NCBI RefSeq assembly: GCF_014333445.1
Contig: NZ_JACRYU010000022.1
Location: forward strand, 1-58,157
DNA from: Terrisporobacter mayombei
GTDB taxonomy: Bacteria; Bacillota; Clostridia; Peptostreptococcales; Peptostreptococcaceae
DNA: 58,157 nt
Reading direction: 5' to 3'
Shown here: positions 9,468 to 20,900 of the stretch, piece by piece
How positions within the stretch are numbered: position 1 is the first letter of the stretch
Layout: the number at the start of each line of letters is the position of its first letter
The notes under the pieces: model-generated
Seen by the model: only the letters and a program-made list of their open reading frames with translations
What the model was told of the DNA's origin: nothing
The model's database searches: none
Translations under genes and position numbers: made by a program

Positions 9468-12400
9468 GTTTGTGTTAGGTAGAGGAGGTATAGGAAAAAC
9501 TTCCTTTATGCTAGATTCAATAAAGAAAAGAGTACAAGACAACGAAACTAGTCCTGTTATTCTTTTAGTTCCAGAGCAATACTCATTTGAGATGGAAAAG
9601 AAGATGTCTAAACTTTTTTTAGGGGAAGAAAAGGACAAGTATTTAAGAAGTAGAGTATTAAGTTTTAAAACTATGAGTAGTATAGTATTTTCAAAAGTAG
9701 GAGGACTTACTGATGTAAATATTAATTCTAGTGGTAGAGCTATGATGATATATAAATCAATTGATAAAATAAGTAATGAACTAAAAGTTTATGCTAAATC
9801 ATCTACACAGTCAGGATTTGTAGCTTCTATAACAGATATGATTTCAGAATTAAAACAATATAACGTATCTCCAGATATGTTAGAGGCTATATCTGGCGAA
9901 GTTGAAAATGAAACTTTAAGATATAAATTAAAAGATATTGCAAAGATTTATGCAGAGTTTGAAAAAAATCTTCATGAAAACTATGTGGATTCTCAAGATA
10001 TGCTTACATCTTTGGCAGCAAGACTAGAACAATGTGAATACTTTAAAGATAGTTATATTTATATAGATGAGTTCACAGGTTTTACACCTAATCAGTACGG
10101 AGTATTAAAAGTATTACTTAAACAAGCAAAGGAAGTTTATATTTCTTTAACTATAGATAGTCTAACTCAATTTACTTATTCAAAAAATGATGCCTTCTCA
10201 AGAACTAAATATACTTTTGAGAAATTATATAAAATAGCAGCAGAAGAAGGAGTAAAGATTCATACAAATATTAATTTAAATACGGAAGATGTTAAAAGAT
10301 TTAAAGACAATGAAGAGCTTCAGCACTTAGAAAAATATTATCATGCTTACCCTTATAGAAAATATGAAAAACAAACTAAGCATATTAAAATAAAAGAATT
10401 TAACAATTTATATGATGAGGTAGAACAAGTAGCAAAGGATATTATTCATTTAGTAAGAGATAAAAAAGTAAGATATAAAGATATTACAGTAGCTACAAGG
10501 GACTTAAATCGATACGATTTTTTAGTTAAATCAATTTTTAAAGAATATGAAATTCCAAACTTTATTGATGTAAAAAGAGAAGCTAAAAATAATCCTATAA
10601 TAGTTCTTATATTATCTGCTTTAGAGATGAAAAATAGAAGGTATTCTTATGAGACTATGTTTAGATACCTAAAGAGTGGACTTATAGGAGTGGATAATGA
10701 AGAAATAAGTTTACTAGAAAACTACGTACTTCTTAATGGTATAAGGGGGAAAAAGTGGTTCGAAGAAAAATGGCACTACAAAGTGAATCCTAATTACTTA
10801 AGTGAAGAAGATGAGTATGACTTACTTCAAAAAGAAAGAATAAATGCAACTAAAGATAAAGTTCTTGCTCCAATAATAGCTTTACAAGAAAAACTTAAAA
10901 AACAAAATAAAACTGTTAGAGAAATTTGCCAATATGTATATGAGTTTTTATTAGATATTAACATAGAAGAAACTTTAGAAAAGTTAATAAATAACTTTAC
11001 TGAAAAGGGAGATTTAGAAATAGCCAAAGAATATTCTCAAGTTTGGCAAATAGTAATAGATATATTAGACCAAATGGTAGAGCTTATGGGAGATGAAAGA
11101 ATTTCATTAGACAAGTTTATGAAATTAATAAGTTTAGGTTTTGATGAATATGAACTTGGATTAGTTCCACCAAGTATGGATCAAGTTCTTGTAAGTAGTA
11201 TAGATAGGATGAAAAATACGGATACAAAATATTTATATTTAATAGGAACTACTGATGGAATATTCCCGTTAATATCTAAAGAAAGTGGACTTTTAAGTGA
11301 TAAAGATAGAGAAAATCTAGGAGAAAAAGGATTAGAAGTTGATATAGACAGCAAGACGAAAACTTATGAAGAACAGTTTCTAGTTTATAAAGCTTTAACA
11401 TCAACTAGTGAAAACTTAATTTTAACTTATCCTATCTCAGATCATGAAGGAAAAACTTTAAGACCGTCTATAATAATATCTAGGCTTAAAAAGATTTTCC
11501 CTAATATAGATATAAAAAATTATGTCTTGAAAGATATGGAAAATGCTAATGAAGATGTCTTAGAAAAAATAACAGTAAAAGCACCAACGTTTAATGAATT
11601 AATAAATGCCATAAAAGAGTTTGAAATCAGAGGAGAAATAAATGAAGTATGGCTAGGTATATATAGATATTTCTTGATTGATGATGAGTATAGAAATAAA
11701 CTTGAAAAAGTTATTAGTGGGCTTAGTTACACTAATCAAGTTGAAAAAGTAGAAAAAGGCAAGATTAAAAAATTATATGAAAATAAAAATCTAAGTGTAT
11801 CTAAATTAGAGAGATATGCTCAGTGTCCTTTCTCATATTTTATTCAATATGGATTAAAAGCTGAGGAAAGAAAAGAGTACTCGTTTACAGCTCCAGATTT
11901 AGGATCATTTATTCACAATATATTAGATATTTTCTCTAAATCATTAAATAAAGATAAATTAAATTGGCATGAAATAGATGAAGATTATATAAAAGGTAGG
12001 GTATCTCTTATAGTTGATGAAATGATTAATAAGATACCTGGATTTATATTAAATTCTTCAGAAAGATATAAGTATTTAGCTTATAGATTAAAGAAAATGC
12101 TAGTTTCAGCTATTAGTATAATATCTATGCAAATAAAACAAGGAAATTTTGAACCAGTGGATTATGAAGTTAGCTTTAGGAAAAATGGTAAGTACCCACC
12201 TATTAAACTTGTATTAGATGATGGAGAAGAAGTAACTTTAGTTGGACAAATAGATAGAATAGATGAATTAGAAAAAGATAATAGTAGATATATTCGTATT
12301 ATAGATTATAAATCAGGAGATAAATCAATTAGCTTAACAGAAGTATACTATGGATTACAATTACAATTATTAGTATATTTAGATGCAATCATTGAAAGTG

Positions 12401-12918
12401 ATAGATATAAAAAACAAAATATTAAACCAGCTGCTATTTTATATAATAGAATAGATAATCCTATTGTAAAAAGTAATGAAGATAAAAAGGATTCAGTCAT
12501 AACAGAAGAAATATTAAAGAAACTTAGAATGACTGGTTTAGTTGTAAAAGATCCAGAGATTATAGGAGAAATGGACTTATCGCTTAAAGAAGGAGAGAGA
12601 AAAACTTCTTTAGTAATACCAGCAAGTTTTGATAAAAATGGGAATGTGGGTAGATATACTAAAGGTGTTACAGGTAGTGAATTTGATATTCTTAGAGAAT
12701 ATGTAAAATATGAAGTCAAAGAATTATGTGAAAGAATGGTAGGAGGAGATATAAGCATATTACCTTGTAAAAATAAAAATGGAACATCATGTGATTTTTG
12801 TTCTTATTCAGTAATATGCCAATTTGATTCTACTATAAAAGGAAATCAGTATACAATTCTTAATGATAAAAGTGATGAAGAAGTAATTAAATTAATGGAG
12901 AAGGAGGTAAATAAATAG
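9457..12918 (+). CDS. addB: ATP-dependent helicase/nuclease subunit B
   Basis: 1153 aa, typical AddB length. Walker A GRGGIGKT at 8-15 and Walker B-like YIYIDEF near 205; inactive-helicase core; C-terminal nuclease with IIDYKSG near 948. Fe-S cysteines are AQCPFSYF near 790 and the C-x2-C-x5-C group (SCDFCSYSVIC) near 1110. With AddA it resects double-strand breaks and recognises Chi-like sites for homologous recombination. ATG behind AGAGGAGGACATAT, inside the end of the previous gene; its stop overlaps the addA start by one base. Confidence 0.95.
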   Translation: MGLRFVLGRGGIGKTSFMLDSIKKRVQDNETSPVILLVPEQYSFEMEKKMSKLFLGEEKDKYLRSRVLSFKTMSSIVFSKVGGLTDVNINSSGRAMMIYKSIDKISNELKVYAKSSTQSGFVASITDMISELKQYNVSPDMLEAISGEVENETLRYKLKDIAKIYAEFEKNLHENYVDSQDMLTSLAARLEQCEYFKDSYIYIDEFTGFTPNQYGVLKVLLKQAKEVYISLTIDSLTQFTYSKNDAFSRTKYTFEKLYKIAAEEGVKIHTNINLNTEDVKRFKDNEELQHLEKYYHAYPYRKYEKQTKHIKIKEFNNLYDEVEQVAKDIIHLVRDKKVRYKDITVATRDLNRYDFLVKSIFKEYEIPNFIDVKREAKNNPIIVLILSALEMKNRRYSYETMFRYLKSGLIGVDNEEISLLENYVLLNGIRGKKWFEEKWHYKVNPNYLSEEDEYDLLQKERINATKDKVLAPIIALQEKLKKQNKTVREICQYVYEFLLDINIEETLEKLINNFTEKGDLEIAKEYSQVWQIVIDILDQMVELMGDERISLDKFMKLISLGFDEYELGLVPPSMDQVLVSSIDRMKNTDTKYLYLIGTTDGIFPLISKESGLLSDKDRENLGEKGLEVDIDSKTKTYEEQFLVYKALTSTSENLILTYPISDHEGKTLRPSIIISRLKKIFPNIDIKNYVLKDMENANEDVLEKITVKAPTFNELINAIKEFEIRGEINEVWLGIYRYFLIDDEYRNKLEKVISGLSYTNQVEKVEKGKIKKLYENKNLSVSKLERYAQCPFSYFIQYGLKAEERKEYSFTAPDLGSFIHNILDIFSKSLNKDKLNWHEIDEDYIKGRVSLIVDEMINKIPGFILNSSERYKYLAYRLKKMLVSAISIISMQIKQGNFEPVDYEVSFRKNGKYPPIKLVLDDGEEVTLVGQIDRIDELEKDNSRYIRIIDYKSGDKSISLTEVYYGLQLQLLVYLDAIIESDRYKKQNIKPAAILYNRIDNPIVKSNEDKKDSVITEEILKKLRMTGLVVKDPEIIGEMDLSLKEGERKTSLVIPASFDKNGNVGRYTKGVTGSEFDILREYVKYEVKELCERMVGGDISILPCKNKNGTSCDFCSYSVICQFDSTIKGNQYTILNDKSDEEVIKLMEKEVNK

Positions 12919-15900
12919 TGAGCTCACCAAAATGGACAAGTGAACAACAAGAAGTAATAGATAGTAGAGATTGTAACTTATTAGTAGCAGCTGCTGCTGG
13001 ATCGGGAAAAACAGCAGTGTTAGTTGAAAGAATTATACAAATAATAACAGATAAAGCAAAACCTATAGATATAGATAGCTTGCTAGTAGTTACCTTCACT
13101 AATGCTGCTGCATCAGAGATGAGAGAGAGAATAGGTGATGCCATAGGTAAGGCATTAGAAGATAATCCAGAAGATTCACATTTACAAAGTCAATTAGTTT
13201 TATTAAATAAAGCAAGTATAACTACAATACACTCTTTCTGCTTGGAAGTTATTAAATCTAACTTTCATAAGATAGATTTAGACCCTAACTTTAGAATAGG
13301 TGATGAGACTGAGTGCACAATATTAAAATTAGAAACTATAGAAGAAGTATTCGAAGAGTTTTATGAGAAAAAAGAAGAAGATTTTTATAGATTAGTAGAA
13401 AGTTATAGTGAAAAAAGAGGAGATACTAATTTACAACAAATGGTACTTAGTATTTATTCTTTTGTAATGTCAGCACCATATCCAATTAAATGGTTAGAAG
13501 ATAGTGTAAAAGATTTTAAAATAGATGATAATTTTGATTTTTCTACTTCTAAATGGGCGAAAATAATATTAGATACAGTGAAGATTCAATTAAGTGGAAT
13601 TGTACTTAATTTTCAAAAAGCTTTAGAAATGGTAGAAGGAATTGAAGAATTAGAAACTTTTACAGACAAATTAAAAATAGAATATAGGATGATAAAAAAT
13701 ATTTTTGATAGCTGTAATGAATCTTGGGAAAGTGCTTATAGAGCTTTTTATTCTTTAGAATTTGAAAATTACGTTAAAGGGGTTAAGAGAATCCCAAAAG
13801 GTGCAGAAGAATATATAAAAGAGAGCAAAGATAAAGCTAAGAAAATAAGGGATGATGCTAAAAAATCTTTAGAAGCTATGCAAGGATCTACTTTTAACAA
13901 GGATATATCAAGCCTAAATAAAGAAATAGAAATACTATACCCTGTTATAAATGCTTTAAGTAGAGTAATACTTCGATTCATAGAACTATATAGTCAACGA
14001 AAAAGAGAGAAAGGAATTATCGACTTCAATGATATAGAGCATTTTGCTTTAGCTATTTTAACAAATACAGATGACAATGGAAAAATAACTCCTTCAGATG
14101 TGGCACTTGAGTACAGAGAGAAATTCTATGAAATATTTATAGATGAGTATCAAGATAGTAACTATGTTCAAGAAGTTTTACTTAGTACAATTGCAAAAAT
14201 TGAAACTCCAAATAGATTTATGGTTGGTGACGTTAAGCAAAGTATTTATAGATTTAGACAAGCCAAACCAGAAATTTTCTTAGAAAAATATGCTACTTAT
14301 GACACAGAAAAAGGAAGCAAAGAAAGAAAAATAATGCTTTATAAAAACTTCAGAAGTAGAAAAGAAGTAATCGACAGCTGTAACTATGTTTTTGAAAACA
14401 TAATGAGTAAGAACATAGGTGAAATTGAATATACAAAAGAAGAAGCATTAAACTTAGGAGCATCATTTAAAGAAGTTGAAGATGAAGAGGTAATAGTAGG
14501 TGGACCTACTGAAATTCATCTTATGGAAAAAGATAATAAAAAGGATGAAGATATTAACTCTGATGAGGAAAATATTGAAGAAGAATTAGATAATATACAA
14601 TTAGAAGCTCGTATGGTGGGTAAAATAATAAAAAGATTAATGTCACCAGGAGAAGACAAAAAAGTATATAAAGTATACGATAAGAAGCTTGATGATTATA
14701 GAATGGTTGATTTTAAAGATATAGTAATACTTCTTAGAGCCACATCTGCTTGGGCACCAGTGTTTGCTGATGAATTAATAAATATGGGTATACCAACTTA
14801 TGCAGATACAGGAATGGGATATTTTGATACTATAGAAATTAAAACAGTAATGGCATTTTTAAGAGTTATAGACAATCCAATGCAAGATATATCTTTACTT
14901 GCTGTTTTAAAATCACCAATACTTCCATGTACTTCATTTACACCAGAAGATTTTATTGATATAAGATTGGAAAATAATAATTCTAGTTTATATGAATGTA
15001 TAGTAATGATGAGTGAAAGTGAAGAGGAAGAAAAACAAATAGTAGCAGGAAAATGTAGAAGATTTTTAAATGATTTAAAAGAATACAAAGAAAAATCTCT
15101 TTATATGAGTACAGATGAATTTTTATGGCATTTATATATGAAGAGTGGTTACTATGCTTATGTTGGTGCTTTACCAAGTGGAAGTCAAAGACAAGCTAAC
15201 TTAAAGATTTTATTTGAAAGAGCAAAACAATTTGAAGAAACAAGTTTTAAAGGTATTTTCAACTTTGTTAACTTTATAGATAAAATTAAAAAATCTAATT
15301 CAGACATGGGTAGTGCAAAGACACTTGGCGAAAATGCTAATGTTGTCAGAATTATGAGTATTCATAAGAGTAAAGGGTTAGAATTTCCTATAGTATTTTG
15401 TTCAGCAATGAGCAAAAACTTTAACACTCAAGATTTTAAAAAGGACATGTTATATCATTATGAGTTAGGATTTGGCCCACAATTAGTAGATATAGATAGA
15501 AGAATTTCTTATCCAAGTATTGCGAAAGAAGCTTTAAAAAATAAAATTAACTTAGAAAATCTTTCAGAAGAGATGAGAATTTTATACGTTGCATTAACTA
15601 GAGCAAAAGAAAAATTAATCATTACTGGATCTACTAAAGATATTCCAGGTACTTTAGTTAGGTGGGGTAAAAATTTAGATGGAGATAATCCAGTTTCACA
15701 GTATGATGTATTAAAAGCGAAGAATTATTTGGATTGGATAATGCCTTCTGTTTTGAAACATAAAGATTTCAAGGAACTTAGAAATGAATATGGAATTGAA
15801 GTCATATCTCAATCAAATCATGATTCAAAATGGAGCTTTAATGCTTGGAGTAAAGATGATGTGGTTGTAGAAGAAAAATCAGAAGAATTAGACTTAGAAA

Positions 15901-16772
15901 CTTTATTAAATCAGATGGAAGGTGAAGAGAAGAGATCTGATTATATAGAAGAAATAGAAGAAAAATTAAATTATAAGTATCCATTTAAAGAAAGTGTAAA
16001 AGTATCTGCAAGTATATCTGTTTCGGAAATTAAAAAGATGCAAAGTCAACATGAAGAAGATTTCTCAGAAAATATATATGAAGATATAGGTATATATGAT
16101 GCTGGAGAAGGAATAGAGGGTGAAATTGTATCTGAAGAAGTTTTATCTAATGATGAAAATAGTGAAGTTGGAGTAAATAAAATAACTCTTAAAAAACCTT
16201 TATTTATACAAGAAAGCCAGGAAAAAGATAAGATAACACCTCAAGAAAGAGGAACAATAGTACATTTAGTAATGGAAGTTTTAAATTTAAGTAAAATAAA
16301 AACTATAGACCAAATAAGAGAACAGATAGAAGGGCTTATAAAAAGAGAGATAATCACTGAAAAACAATCAGTAGTGATTAATCCTTTTAAAATATATAAA
16401 TTTTTCAAGTCAAGTGTGGGAAAAAGAATTCTAGCATCTCACTTTGTAAAAAGAGAGCAAACTATATATTCTCAGATTAAGATGAATGATATTTATTTAA
16501 ATAATGAAGATATACAAAATAATAGAGCTATATATGATGAAGAGAGTCTTATGTTAAGGGGTATAATAGATTTATACTTTGAAGAAGAAGATGAAATAGT
16601 AATAGTAGACTATAAAACCGATTATATAGACGATGAAAATAAATCTAGTGTTATAGATAGGTATAAAAAACAATTAGATTTATATGCAGAGGCTCTGACA
16701 AAATTAACTGGCAAAAAAGTGAAGGAAAAATATTTATATTTATTTAATATAGATGAAGAAGTAAAATTATAA
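12918..16772 (+). CDS. addA: ATP-dependent helicase/nuclease subunit A
   Basis: 1284 aa, starting with GTG whose first base is the last base of the addB stop; RBS GGAGAAGGAGG. SF1A helicase with Walker A AAAAGSGKT (24-32), motif II FIDEYQDSN near 410, GDVKQSIYRFRQA (motif III), IHKSKGLEFP (motif V) and LYVALTRAKE (motif VI). The C-terminal RecB-type nuclease has IVDYKTD near 1230. This is the motor and second nuclease of AddAB. An acidic insertion near 540-560 and another before the nuclease domain look like linkers. Confidence 0.96.
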   Translation: MSSPKWTSEQQEVIDSRDCNLLVAAAAGSGKTAVLVERIIQIITDKAKPIDIDSLLVVTFTNAAASEMRERIGDAIGKALEDNPEDSHLQSQLVLLNKASITTIHSFCLEVIKSNFHKIDLDPNFRIGDETECTILKLETIEEVFEEFYEKKEEDFYRLVESYSEKRGDTNLQQMVLSIYSFVMSAPYPIKWLEDSVKDFKIDDNFDFSTSKWAKIILDTVKIQLSGIVLNFQKALEMVEGIEELETFTDKLKIEYRMIKNIFDSCNESWESAYRAFYSLEFENYVKGVKRIPKGAEEYIKESKDKAKKIRDDAKKSLEAMQGSTFNKDISSLNKEIEILYPVINALSRVILRFIELYSQRKREKGIIDFNDIEHFALAILTNTDDNGKITPSDVALEYREKFYEIFIDEYQDSNYVQEVLLSTIAKIETPNRFMVGDVKQSIYRFRQAKPEIFLEKYATYDTEKGSKERKIMLYKNFRSRKEVIDSCNYVFENIMSKNIGEIEYTKEEALNLGASFKEVEDEEVIVGGPTEIHLMEKDNKKDEDINSDEENIEEELDNIQLEARMVGKIIKRLMSPGEDKKVYKVYDKKLDDYRMVDFKDIVILLRATSAWAPVFADELINMGIPTYADTGMGYFDTIEIKTVMAFLRVIDNPMQDISLLAVLKSPILPCTSFTPEDFIDIRLENNNSSLYECIVMMSESEEEEKQIVAGKCRRFLNDLKEYKEKSLYMSTDEFLWHLYMKSGYYAYVGALPSGSQRQANLKILFERAKQFEETSFKGIFNFVNFIDKIKKSNSDMGSAKTLGENANVVRIMSIHKSKGLEFPIVFCSAMSKNFNTQDFKKDMLYHYELGFGPQLVDIDRRISYPSIAKEALKNKINLENLSEEMRILYVALTRAKEKLIITGSTKDIPGTLVRWGKNLDGDNPVSQYDVLKAKNYLDWIMPSVLKHKDFKELRNEYGIEVISQSNHDSKWSFNAWSKDDVVVEEKSEELDLETLLNQMEGEEKRSDYIEEIEEKLNYKYPFKESVKVSASISVSEIKKMQSQHEEDFSENIYEDIGIYDAGEGIEGEIVSEEVLSNDENSEVGVNKITLKKPLFIQESQEKDKITPQERGTIVHLVMEVLNLSKIKTIDQIREQIEGLIKREIITEKQSVVINPFKIYKFFKSSVGKRILASHFVKREQTIYSQIKMNDIYLNNEDIQNNRAIYDEESLMLRGIIDLYFEEEDEIVIVDYKTDYIDDENKSSVIDRYKKQLDLYAEALTKLTGKKVKEKYLYLFNIDEEVKL

Positions 16773-16787
16773 AAATTAGGAGGGCCT

Positions 16788-17999
16788 ATGAGATTTATTC
16801 ATACATCAGATTGGCATATAGGAAAAAACCTAGAAGGTCACTCTAGATTAGAAGAACAAGAAAAATTTTGTAATGATTTTATCCAAATAGTAGAAGAAAA
16901 TGATATAGATATGGTAATTATAGCTGGAGATGTTTACGATACTTCAAATCCTCCAGCTGGAGCTGAAACACTATTTTATAAAACAGTTTGTAAATTAGCT
17001 AAGGGTGGAAAGAGATGTGTATTAGTAATTGCAGGGAATCATGATAATCCAGAAAGATTATCTGCTGTTACACCTTTAGCTAGTGAACAAGGAATAATAA
17101 TTTTAGGATATCCTTTAAGCAAAGCAGTAGAAAGAAAGTATGAAGGTTTTGAAATAGTTGAAGCTAAAGAAGGATGTTTAAAATTAAATATAAATGGTGA
17201 AAAGGCTACGATTATAACCTTATCTTATCCAAGTGAGAAAAGATTAAATGATGTCATAAAAGATGCTGAAAGTGATGAAGAACTACAAAGAAGCTATTCT
17301 TCAAAAGTAGGAGAGATATTTAGGAAGCTAGAAGAAAACTTTGAAGATGATAGTATTAATATAGCTGTTTCACACTTATATGTGGCAGGTGGAGATCCTT
17401 CTGATTCAGAAAGACAAATTCAACTTGGAGGCAGTCTAACAGTAGATAAGCAAGATTTGCCACAAAGAGCTCAATATATAGCTTTAGGACATTTACATAA
17501 GCCACAAAAAGCATCTGAAAGATTAAATGTTTATTATTCTGGATCGCCTTTACAATATAGTAAAAAAGAAAGAATTTATGCTAAAGGAGCTAATATAGTA
17601 GATATTAAAGCTGGAGAAAAACCAGAAATAAAGCCCATATACTTTAATAACTATAAGCCAATTGAAGTTTTTAAATGTAATGGTATAGAAGAAGCTTTAC
17701 AAGTATGTGAAGAAAATAAAGATAGAGATATTTGGTCTTATTTTGAAATAAAGACTGATGAAGTCATAAGCCAGTCGAATATAAAAAAGATGAAAGAATA
17801 TCTTAAAGATATTGTTGAAATAAAACCAATAATTACTTCTGATTATGAGTACGAAGAAGTAGATATAAAAGAAAAATCTATGGGGCAATTATTTAGTGAG
17901 TTTTATAAGTTCAGAGAAAAATGTGAGCCAAGAGGAGAAATCATGGATTTATTCTTAAATCTAGTTAGCAAAGAAGGTGAAGAAGATGAGACCTATTAG
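16788..17999 (+). CDS. sbcD: Exonuclease SbcCD subunit D
   Basis: 403 aa, ATG behind TTAGGAGGGCCT. Mre11-type metallophosphoesterase motifs: TSDWHIGK (6-13), AGDVYD near 47-52, GNHDNPERL near 85-93, SHLY and GHLHKPQ. SbcD is the Mn-dependent nuclease that, with SbcC, opens hairpins and clears blocked DNA ends. It lies 15 bases after addA and overlaps sbcC by 14 bases, so addBA and sbcDC form one repair operon. Confidence 0.96.
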   Translation: MRFIHTSDWHIGKNLEGHSRLEEQEKFCNDFIQIVEENDIDMVIIAGDVYDTSNPPAGAETLFYKTVCKLAKGGKRCVLVIAGNHDNPERLSAVTPLASEQGIIILGYPLSKAVERKYEGFEIVEAKEGCLKLNINGEKATIITLSYPSEKRLNDVIKDAESDEELQRSYSSKVGEIFRKLEENFEDDSINIAVSHLYVAGGDPSDSERQIQLGGSLTVDKQDLPQRAQYIALGHLHKPQKASERLNVYYSGSPLQYSKKERIYAKGANIVDIKAGEKPEIKPIYFNNYKPIEVFKCNGIEEALQVCEENKDRDIWSYFEIKTDEVISQSNIKKMKEYLKDIVEIKPIITSDYEYEEVDIKEKSMGQLFSEFYKFREKCEPRGEIMDLFLNLVSKEGEEDETY

Positions 18000-20900
18000 A
18001 TTAGAGTTAAGTGGATTAAATAGTTATACAGATAAACAAGTTATAGATTTTAAAAAGTTAACATCTAGAGGATTATTTGGTATTTTTGGAAATACTGGTA
18101 GTGGAAAATCTACAATATTAGATGCCATAACTATTGCACTATATGGAGATATATCTAGAAAGACTACAGATTATATAAATTCAAACTGTGATAAAGCTGT
18201 TGTAAAGTATGAGTTTGAAATAGGAAGTAAAAATAATAGAAAAAGATATTATGTTGAAAGAACTATAAAAACAAATAATACAGGAGGAACAAAAACTTCT
18301 CGTGTTCTTCTTGGTGAAATAAAAGATGATGAAGATATACTTGTTCTTGCCGATAAAGTAGGAGAAGTTAAGAATAAGATACATGATATAATAGGCCTAA
18401 CTTCAGAGGATTTTACTAGATCAGTAGTTCTTCCTCAAGGTAAATTTAGTGAGTTTTTAAAATTACAAGATGGTACTAGAAGAAAGATGCTTGAAAGAAT
18501 ATTTAATCTTGAGAAGTACGGAGAAAAACTTTCTAATAAAGTAAAAGATAGAAGAAAAATAATAAAAGCTCAGTCAGATAATTTAGAAGGTCAGCTTACT
18601 ACCTTTACAGAAAGTAAGGGAATATCTGAAGAATTATATGAAAAAGTAAAAGATGAATTGAAAGAAACTATAAATCTTGAAAAAGAAAAACATATAGAAT
18701 TAGATAAGGAAGAAAAAGAGCTAGAAATAAGTAAAGTAATTTTAGAAAATCAAAGATATTTACAAAAATATAGTGAAAGAAAAAAAGAATTAGATCTATT
18801 GGAAAAAGAAATAAATTTAAAGAGAGAACAAATAGAAAGAAATGATAAAGCTGAAAATATTGTTCCTCATATTAATGATATAAAATTACTGGAAAAAGAT
18901 ATAAATGAAAATACTTGTGAAGTAGAAAAATTAGATGTTATTATAGGTAATTTGAAGAAAGAAATAGATTTATTATCTAAAAGATATGATGAAGCTTACA
19001 AAGAAAAAAATGAAAAATTACCTATATTAATAGAAGAGAGAAGTAAACTTCAAAGAGGAATAGAACTAGAAGAAAAAGTAGACGATTTATATTCTAAAAT
19101 AAAAGAACTTAAAATAGAAATTGTAAATTATGATAGTAATAAAGGTGATTTAGAAAAAGATATTCAAGAGTTAGAGCATCAAATTAGTAGCAAGTATAAA
19201 AAAATTCAAGAAAATAGAAGTCTTGTTGAAAGTTTAAGTATAAGTACTGAGTTAAAAGAAAATATATTTGCTGCTAACAATAAAGAAGAAGAACTATCAA
19301 AATTAAGCGATGAAAAAGAAGAAAAATATAAATCATTAAAAGAAGTAGAGAAAAGATTAGAAGAATTAAAGTTAAAAAATCTAAATATAGAAAAAAATAA
19401 AAACTCTGTGGAAGAAAAATTAAAAAGATTAATGGAGAAACAAGAATTTTTAGAGAGAAATTTCCCGGGTGATAGTAAATTAGTTTTAAGAGAAAAAGAA
19501 AATTTACATAATTTAAAGTCAAAATTAGAAAATATTAAAGATTATGAATCTCAAATTAAAAATATAAAAAATGAGTTAAATAAAAACGAAATAATAAAAT
19601 TTGAGAATAATAGAAATTTAAAAGAATCTACTGATAAGATTGAAAGATTAAATAAAAACTTAGAAGATTTAAAGAAAGAACAAGAACAATTAGCTTATTT
19701 AAATATGGCATCATACTTGAGAGAAAAACTAGATGAAAATGAGCCATGTCCTGTTTGTGGTTCAATCAATCATGAAAAAATTTATTATAATAGCAATTAT
19801 GAAGAAGCTAAATTAGTAGATGAAAAAATTAAAAAATTAGAAATTGATTTAAATAGAGAAAAATCAATTTATGAAGATTTTTCTTTAAGAAATAGGGAGA
19901 TTACTTCTATAGAAAATATAAAGCAAAAAAGTTTAGATGATCTGGAAAACAAACTTGGAGATGTTTCTTCATCAACTTTAGAAAAAGAAATAGACATAAA
20001 ACAAAAAGAGTTAAGAATTTTAGAGGATAAAGTTACTTCATGGGAAGAAGATAAAAATAAAACAATTGAAGAAATTTATAAAATAAAAGATGAAAAAAAT
20101 GAGATAGAAAAAGAAGAAGTTAAGATAAAAGAAAATTTAAACTCAGATAATAAATTAAAAAACGAATTAAAAGAAAAGATACATAATTTAAAAATAAATT
20201 ATGATTCTCTTAATATCGAATACTTAAGTTTAAAATCTAAAGTGAAAGTAAGTAATTTACCTTCAAAAGTTAAAGAAATATCTGAAAATGAGAAGAAGGT
20301 AGAAAAGCTTAACAAAGAAGTATCTGAGCTTAATAAAGAAAAAGAATTACTAGATAATGAACTAAAAGAAAAGAATATTGCTTTTAATGAAATAGATAAG
20401 AAGCTTTCTAATTTACTTCAACTTAGAGATACAAGATATAAAGAAGTAAAAGGATATGAAGATGAGTTAAATAAAATTGCTAAAGGGATTTCTTGTGAGA
20501 AATTATTAAAAGAAACTTTAGATGATATTGAAAGAATTGTCAATAATGAAGAGTTATTAAAAAATGAACTAAATGGCAAAAGATATGAGTATGAAGAGAA
20601 TGCTAAGATAAAGAGTAGTAAAGATGGAATATTATCTCAAGCTAAGAAGCAATTAGATATCCAAAATCAAACTTTAATCAATTTGTTAATAGAAAATAAG
20701 TTTGACTCTATAAATACTGTTGAAAAATCACTTTTAAAAGAAGAAGATAAGAATACATTTAAAGACGAAATAGAAAAATATAATGAAGAAATAAAATATG
20801 TGATATTAAAAATTGAAGATTACAATAAAAAATTAGATGGAAGAAGCATAAAAGAAGAAGACTTCCAAGAATTACAACTTTCTATTAGTAATCTAAAAAG

